Positions 59,018 through 64,000 of a stretch of 64,000 nt of DNA are shown here, in pieces. Origin of the DNA: Rhytidiadelphus loreus (taxonomy: Eukaryota > Streptophyta > Bryopsida > Hypnales > Hylocomiaceae); the NCBI GenBank assembly GCA_947034895.1, contig OX344764.1, positions 21,328,001 to 21,392,000 on the forward strand. Reading direction: 5' to 3'. A program made the position numbers and the translations under genes. The stretch's first letter is position 1. Each line of letters opens with the position of its first letter. The notes beneath the pieces were generated by a model. The model saw only the letters and a list, made by a program, of their open reading frames with translations, was not told the DNA's origin and searched no databases.

Positions 59018-59942
59018 TTAACCCTTAGAGGACTAGACATTCAAATTTTGAATAACAAATGAACACAAACAAGCACACAAAAATGCATTTTTCATCCAAA
59101 GATTTTTTTGAAGATTCTTGTATTAGTCAATCTTTAATATTTGTAAAGTATAGGTAATGAAGATTTTGCTTTGCAAACATTCTATAATTCTAAGGATACT
59201 AGTAGGTTTGATCTCATTGACTAATATTTTAGTTTAAACGAATTCCCCTAAAAAACAACTTGAAAAAAAATCTTAAAAAATCACTACGATTAGAACTTAA
59301 CATTTGGAACTTAAAGGAAAAATATTCTTGCAATAATCACAAATATTCAATCTATAATCACTTTTAGAACAAATTTTCAATTTTTGGCTTCAAAATTTAT
59401 TGAAAAATATTTAATAACTTTGTATACTACCCTACATGTAAGTCAATTTTGTAAATAATTAGAGAAAAATTGGCACAAGCCTAGAATACAAAAAGTTATA
59501 CAACTATTTATGAAAATTTGAAAAAAAATCATTGTTATCAATTCGAAATTTTCAAGAATTATTCTTGAGAAAATTTAGAAAAAGCCAGAAAGGAAACATT
59601 TATGAATGAATAAAAAAAACAATCTATTCAAAGAGGAATAAGTGTTGAGTAATTAAAGAAAGCAAGTGTTGAATAATTAGGAAGAGTGACATGCTAAAAG
59701 ACAAGAAAATTAGATCAAGCTATCGAATTGACCAAATGCCAAAATTAAATTATTTCACCTAGGAGATGGATTTGACCTAAATGTACGATAGTTGACTTAA
59801 CTATATAAATATGATCTATGAATCATATTTTACAACTATTGTTTTAGAATAATCATTGAATTATTCTTCAAAGCTGTATTATATAATATATCTTCAAAGT
59901 TTTGAAAATTTTGAACTATCTTTGGTCCTTAAGGGGGGATAA
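59018..59942. mobile_element. Possible TTAA-flanked element, copy 4, nested
   Basis: TTAA-CCCTTAGAGGAC on the left and GGTCCTTAAGGGG followed by GGATAA on the right. The length (about 0.92 kb) and termini resemble copy 2, but the right TTAA is mutated. It lies inside the CACTA-like element. Confidence 0.45.
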
Positions 59943-60390
59943 CTCGTAAAGACTAGATCCATTGCAAAATGGTCAAATATTATGTAATTTGGATTTTGAT
60001 ACTTAGAGTTTGCAATCATAATAATTTTTTCAAATTTTGGATTTTTTCAAAAAATTGTACATAAAGTAGAAACAAACTTGTTAACCTTTAAAGGAATTCA
60101 TCCCTTTTCATTACCGTGGGAATCATTGGCTTAAGAAATAGCAATAGCACTCATTGAAAGTCAAACTACTGTAGAAGACCTCATTTTTTTCACAACAAAA
60201 TTCCAAAGATGCATACTTTCTAAATGTATGGACCTTTATAGGTTAAGAATTAATTGATTTTGTTGAAATGCTTTTGCTACAAAACAACCATGAAAAATTA
60301 CACATTAATAAAAATGATTTTGAGCACAATATTGAGATCGTTGAAGCAATTATTTTGATATATATAGCAATTTAATGTAGGTACTACATC

Positions 60391-60437
60391 TTTTGAGCTC
60401 ATTGTCATTGTGACAAACTGTGACAATGAGCTCAAAA
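60391..60437. repeat. 17-bp perfect hairpin
   Basis: TTTTGAGCTCATTGTCA and its exact complement TGACAATGAGCTCAAAA are separated by 13 bases. Confidence 0.9.
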
Positions 60438-60875
60438 AAGAAATTGGATTTTTTATTTATTTACACCCCACCACCAAGCCCACCTCCTTGGGAGTTTAAA
60501 AAATTAAAAAATTAAATTAATTGAAAAGTATTTTTTGAATGCCCACCATCCCATCATTTTGTAATTTTCAAGTTTTTTGAGACGTCAAATTAGATGTTTT
60601 TTGAAACATCAATTGGTACATATAACATATCCTAAGGCAAGATAAATTAAAACATTAAAAAAAATTGTCAAATTCAACAAAAATTGAGAAAAACTTACTA
60701 TTTACCTTCAAGTAAATTTTTGATGGTAAAATGAAGGAATTTCTTCATTAAAATTTAGTGAAAATGAAGGATTTCGAGGTTTTACTTATATTCTTTCTCT
60801 GCCTATAGAGAGACAAACGATATGGGATAAGTAAAAAAGGGGATGTACAATGAATTACGTTTTTTGGGATGTTCC

Positions 60876-61095
60876 TGCAAATGTCTTCAAAGACGTAAAC
60901 GTCTCACTTGACATCTTTGCCTTCTGCCCAAATTGCATTTTTTACCAACGGTCAATACTCTATTGCTGACCGTACTAACTTTTGCAAGAACAAAATGTAA
61001 TTCATGATGACGTGGACAAACTTGTTGTAAGTGATGTTTTCTGGGACGTCTTCAAAGATGTACACATCTCATTTGACATCTGGCGTTCTGATGTT
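60876..61095. repeat. Direct repeat pair inside the CACTA-like element
   Basis: TGTCTTCAAAGACGTAAACG and its partner CGTCTTCAAAGATGTACACA start about 170 bases apart. Both are followed by TCTCA(C/T)TTGACATCT and a TTCTG. They probably belong to the subterminal repeat region. Confidence 0.75.
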
Positions 61096-61350
61096 TACAA
61101 TGCCATGTCTGTATAGACGTCAAAATTTTTTTGCACGACTACGTACGTTAACTTGAAAACGTAGGACGTCTCAAAAAACATGTGTCGTTCTGTGGCTAAC
61201 GTAATCCAAAACACAGTTTTCTTATAGTATTGGGGTACTTGAACTGTTCGGGAGGAGGGTCATAGCCTAAGTGTCAACATTCAATTTGCTTGGAAGTTGG
61301 GTTGGAGCCTTGACCATGCTGCTTGGCCTATTTAGAGGTTGGGTCGAATA

Positions 61351-62400
61351 TTAACTGTTGCTGCTAGCTATGCTGTGGAGTACAGATAAAGTCTGGTTAT
61401 CAACACTAAGTTTGCTTGAGACTTGAGTCAAAGTTTGAAAGCCTATATTAGAAGGCAAGATGTCGATAGTTTGTTTGACCGTACTTAGGGTGTCGATAGT
61501 TTGGGCCGAACCTTGCACTAATTGACTAGTTGAACATATAATGTGAACATTGGGATGTTGTGTTGACTGTGGTAGAATCTCTTTGACGACAATTATATCA
61601 CTTGTGGTATTCATTAGCTACACATTGTTCAAGGCATCATGTTCTTCCGCCAAATGTTGTATATAATATTCTATTTCTATTTCGAGTTCCATATGAGTGA
61701 CATCAACAGACAAAGGTTCATCAACAATATCTGAAATGTGTAGGGGATTGTCAATCAGAGTCAAGGGAGGAACAAAAGGGAGATTTTCAATTTTGGAAAC
61801 AACCTAGTTGGATGAGTCCTGCTGACTGTGTAGATGAATTGCAACTATCGGTGGTTGCAGATATTGGAGAGGAATTGCTGGAGATGACAGTTGTAGAGAG
61901 GAAAGTTGTGACAGCTATATCGGGAAGCTTGGGGACTTTGGCGAAGCTAGGTCGACAGTCGAATATTAGAATCTTATGTTGCCGCTAGGGTTTAGATTAC
62001 TCTCCAGTGGATTGATCTCAATTGAGACGTCAATACCCATCGTACTAGGACTAGCATTATGATCAAAAAATTTGCATGAGTACCCCAACACGAGTACTCC
62101 TCCTTGTAGATCGAACTTGGCCGTCTGGGGCTACCTGGACTAGGTGATCGATTTGCATTGCGGTGAGATTCTTGATTTCTATTGTGGGTCTTCAAGGATC
62201 TAGTTCTCTACTTCTATGATCGCTTCACAACTTGGGTGAATCCTTCCTCATCGGGGGAGGGAGTGTGCACATTCGCCGTTTTCCCCTTCGAGCTGGTTCA
62301 TAAGTTAGAAGGATTGTGTCTCTGTGAATTCTAGAGGTCAGAGGGGCCATGGCGGCTTGATGCATGGTCTCGGGGGGTGCACTTAGAGTGTCCATTAGAA
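61351..62400 (-). pseudogene. Possible LINE ORF1-like remnant
   Basis: The minus strand near 62290-62000 reads PSPDEEGFTQVVKRS, then a basic Ser/Pro/Arg stretch (NRSPSPGSPRRPSS). A Ser/Thr-rich frame follows at 61614-61351. A DxEGFT(x)V motif followed by basic residues is common in plant LINE ORF1 and related proteins. Stops and frame changes are frequent. The right part overlaps the edge of the neighbouring MITE. Weak call. Confidence 0.3.
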
Positions 62401-62929
62401 ACCATGTGCAAACAAAACTTTGGACCCCCTACATACTTTTTGAATTTTAAATAAAATAAAATAATAAAAATATGAATAGATTTTCCTACTTTGAAAGTTT
62501 ATTTTTTGAATTATTGATATTTTTATTTGTTAATAATAATTAGTTACAAATTTTTGAAGTAAAAAAATACATTGTAGAACTGAAAAATAACTTTCACACC
62601 CCTATAATATATAAGAAAAAATTGTCTAAAAAATGGAAAAATAATTCTAAAAATAATTCTCTATTGAAAGCTCATTGTGAGTTCAATAGTGATGCAATGG
62701 TGATTTAAATGTGTTCTCTATAAATATTTGAGTTGAAAAATATGCCATTTTATTTCATTTTCAACCTCTTCTAGAAATCATTTCATATTTTATTTGAGGT
62801 GGAAATTTTGGCAATAGAAACCCATAGTCATTATTAAACAATACTCAAAATTTTAGATTGAAATTATAGTTTATTAGAAACCACTTGTTCGCACATAGTT
62901 TGTTGTAGTAGAATTAAGTGCACCTCCCG
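62371..62929 (-). mobile_element. Second member of the 583-bp MITE family
   Basis: Ends CGGGGGGTGCACTTA and, reversed, CGGGAGGTGCACTTA, followed on both sides by TATGTGC or CATGTGC text. The core of about 450 bases aligns in inverse orientation with the element at 28382-28964, for example TGGCATRTTYTYCAACT and GGGTGTGAAAGTTATTTT. No clear duplication at the ends. Confidence 0.7.
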
Positions 62930-63000
62930 AGAAGGTGGTATTGAGAGAATTTGGGGGGAGGAAGGATCCCACAACTAGAAAATTCTTCGTGCAGTGCATC

Positions 63001-63947
63001 AGGCACTAGAAGAAAAACACGTCCGGCACAACCAACTACTATGCAACTAGTGCCCTATGCAACTGTCATGCAACTAGTTTCCTCTCTATTTGCACCAAAT
63101 CTAATGTAGTTGTTTTGTGTCATTGTTTTACAACATTCATTCATTGTTTTAGTTGCAAAGTAGTCATTCTGTAGTTGCAAAAAAAGACTAGGAAACAACT
63201 AGTGTCCTATGCAACTATTATGCAACTGTAAAATGACCATAGTTGTTTCCTAGTTGTACGCTAGTTGTTTCTTAGGTGCACTCTAGTTGTTTCCTAGTTG
63301 CTTTCAAAGTTCATTCCCATTCGTGTTATATCAATTGACCCATATCAATTGTAAAGAGTACCATTAGATTGAACATATAAGACTTGTAAGTTGTTATAGT
63401 CTTATGTAATGAATTCTTTTGATAGAATTCTAAGATTTCTATAATTTGTGGGTTTCTACTATTTGTAGATTTTGTATATAAGAATTTAAAAAATAATTAA
63501 AATTCAAGAAATTTTATGATCTAGGAAATTGAATTTTGAAATCTAGGAAGAAGGTAGATCTGAAATTTTGAAATCTAGGAAGTGGGTAGATTTGAAATTT
63601 TGAAATCTAGAAAAAGGTAGATTTGAAATTCTAAAATCTAAGAAAAAGGTAGTTCTGAAATTCTAAAATCTAGAAAGGAGGGAGATCTGAAAATTTGAAA
63701 TTTACAAATCATTGAGATTTATATTTTAAAATCTACAAATCTACAAGTTGCAAGCAAGTTGCACACAAGGATGAAGTTCTTTGTATGGTGTCGGATGACA
63801 AAAAACCTTGCAACTAGACTGCAACTAATGCGACTTGTCCACTACAACTACGGACTCTACATTGTCACCTAGTTGCAAACATCCTATGCAACTACAAAAT
63901 GAGTTGCATACTGTAGTTGCAAAACCCCTCATTTTCTTCTAGTGAGG
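63001..63947. mobile_element. CACTA element, 941 bp, with perfect AGG TSD
   Basis: Ends CACTAGAAGAAAA and TTTTCTTCTAGTG, flanked by AGG at 63001-63003 and 63945-63947. Many subterminal copies of ATGCAACTA, AGTTGCAT and CTAGTTGTTTCC lie in the first 300 and last 200 bases, as in En/Spm-type elements. There is no transposase frame, so it is non-autonomous. Confidence 0.93.
63530..63700. repeat. 32-bp minisatellite inside the CACTA element
   Basis: About five units contain AAATCTAG, AAGGTAGAT and TGAAATT; AAATCTA recurs every 31-32 bases. Confidence 0.85.
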
Positions 63948-64000
63948 GCATCGAAAGCACAAAGTATAGGGGATCTCGTAATCAATTGTCACTTCCACAA

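Larger units (their letters stand above)
58537..61229. mobile_element. CACTA-like non-autonomous element, about 2.7 kb
   Basis: The left end CACTATAAGAAAACCGTATT matches the reversed right end ACTATAAGAAAACTGTGTT over about 20 bases with three mismatches. The last base at the right is changed (TAGTA for TAGTG). No target duplication is visible and no ORF of size is present. Direct repeats with GACGTCT lie near the right end. Confidence 0.6.

Overview
This window is nuclear DNA of a land plant. Genes are split by GT-AG introns, one gene begins with a chloroplast transit peptide, and a plant 3-ketoacyl-CoA synthase is present. The long spaces between genes are very AT-rich and full of small DNA transposons and poly(A)-tailed retroposons. 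A Plavaka-type transposase relic and two genes of a fungal/oomycete-like nuclease and kinase type point to a non-flowering plant (bryophyte, lycophyte or similar). The species cannot be named from the sequence.

Layout. 0-0.9 kb: the last part of a basic, Ser/Pro-rich protein, perhaps a QWRF/AUGMIN8 relative. 0.9-16.6 kb: tandem repeats, MITEs, two retroposons and one decayed unrecognised coding region. 17.2-22.1 kb: a decayed multi-exon Plavaka/CACTA-type transposase, abutted by a TTAA-flanked element. 23.8-27 kb (minus): a multi-exon gene with a restriction-endonuclease-like block followed by a short protein kinase, resembling Crinkler-type (CR) effectors. 28.4-29.0 kb: a 583-bp element with an 8-bp target duplication. 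30.1-31.0 kb (plus): an intronless nuclease-like reading frame cut by one TAG. 31-41 kb: repeats and weak ORFs. 41.1-42.6 kb: a MULE-like MITE, a possible spliced transcript and a retroposon. 42.6-50 kb: AT-rich DNA with a few inverted-repeat elements and one retroposon. 50.2-52.75 kb: a complete 3-ketoacyl-CoA synthase gene with TATA box, likely 5' UTR intron and one coding intron. 54.56-56.31 kb (minus): a complete seven-exon gene for a plastid AtpI/CGL160-like membrane protein. 56.4-64 kb: MITEs, a 2.7-kb CACTA-like element with another element nested in it, and a 0.94-kb CACTA element with perfect TSDs.

The two best-supported genes (KCS and the AtpI-like gene) are convergent, 1.8 kb apart, and have unrelated roles (very-long-chain lipid synthesis in the ER; plastid ATP synthase assembly). 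The nuclease-kinase gene and the nuclease-like gene are head-to-head about 3.7 kb apart and may belong to one class of conflict or effector-like genes.

The least expected content is (1) this pair, (2) a family of very short poly(A) retroposons ending in a small 3' hairpin, five insertions with 12-16 bp target duplications, and (3) a family of TTAA-flanked, piggyBac-like non-autonomous elements.
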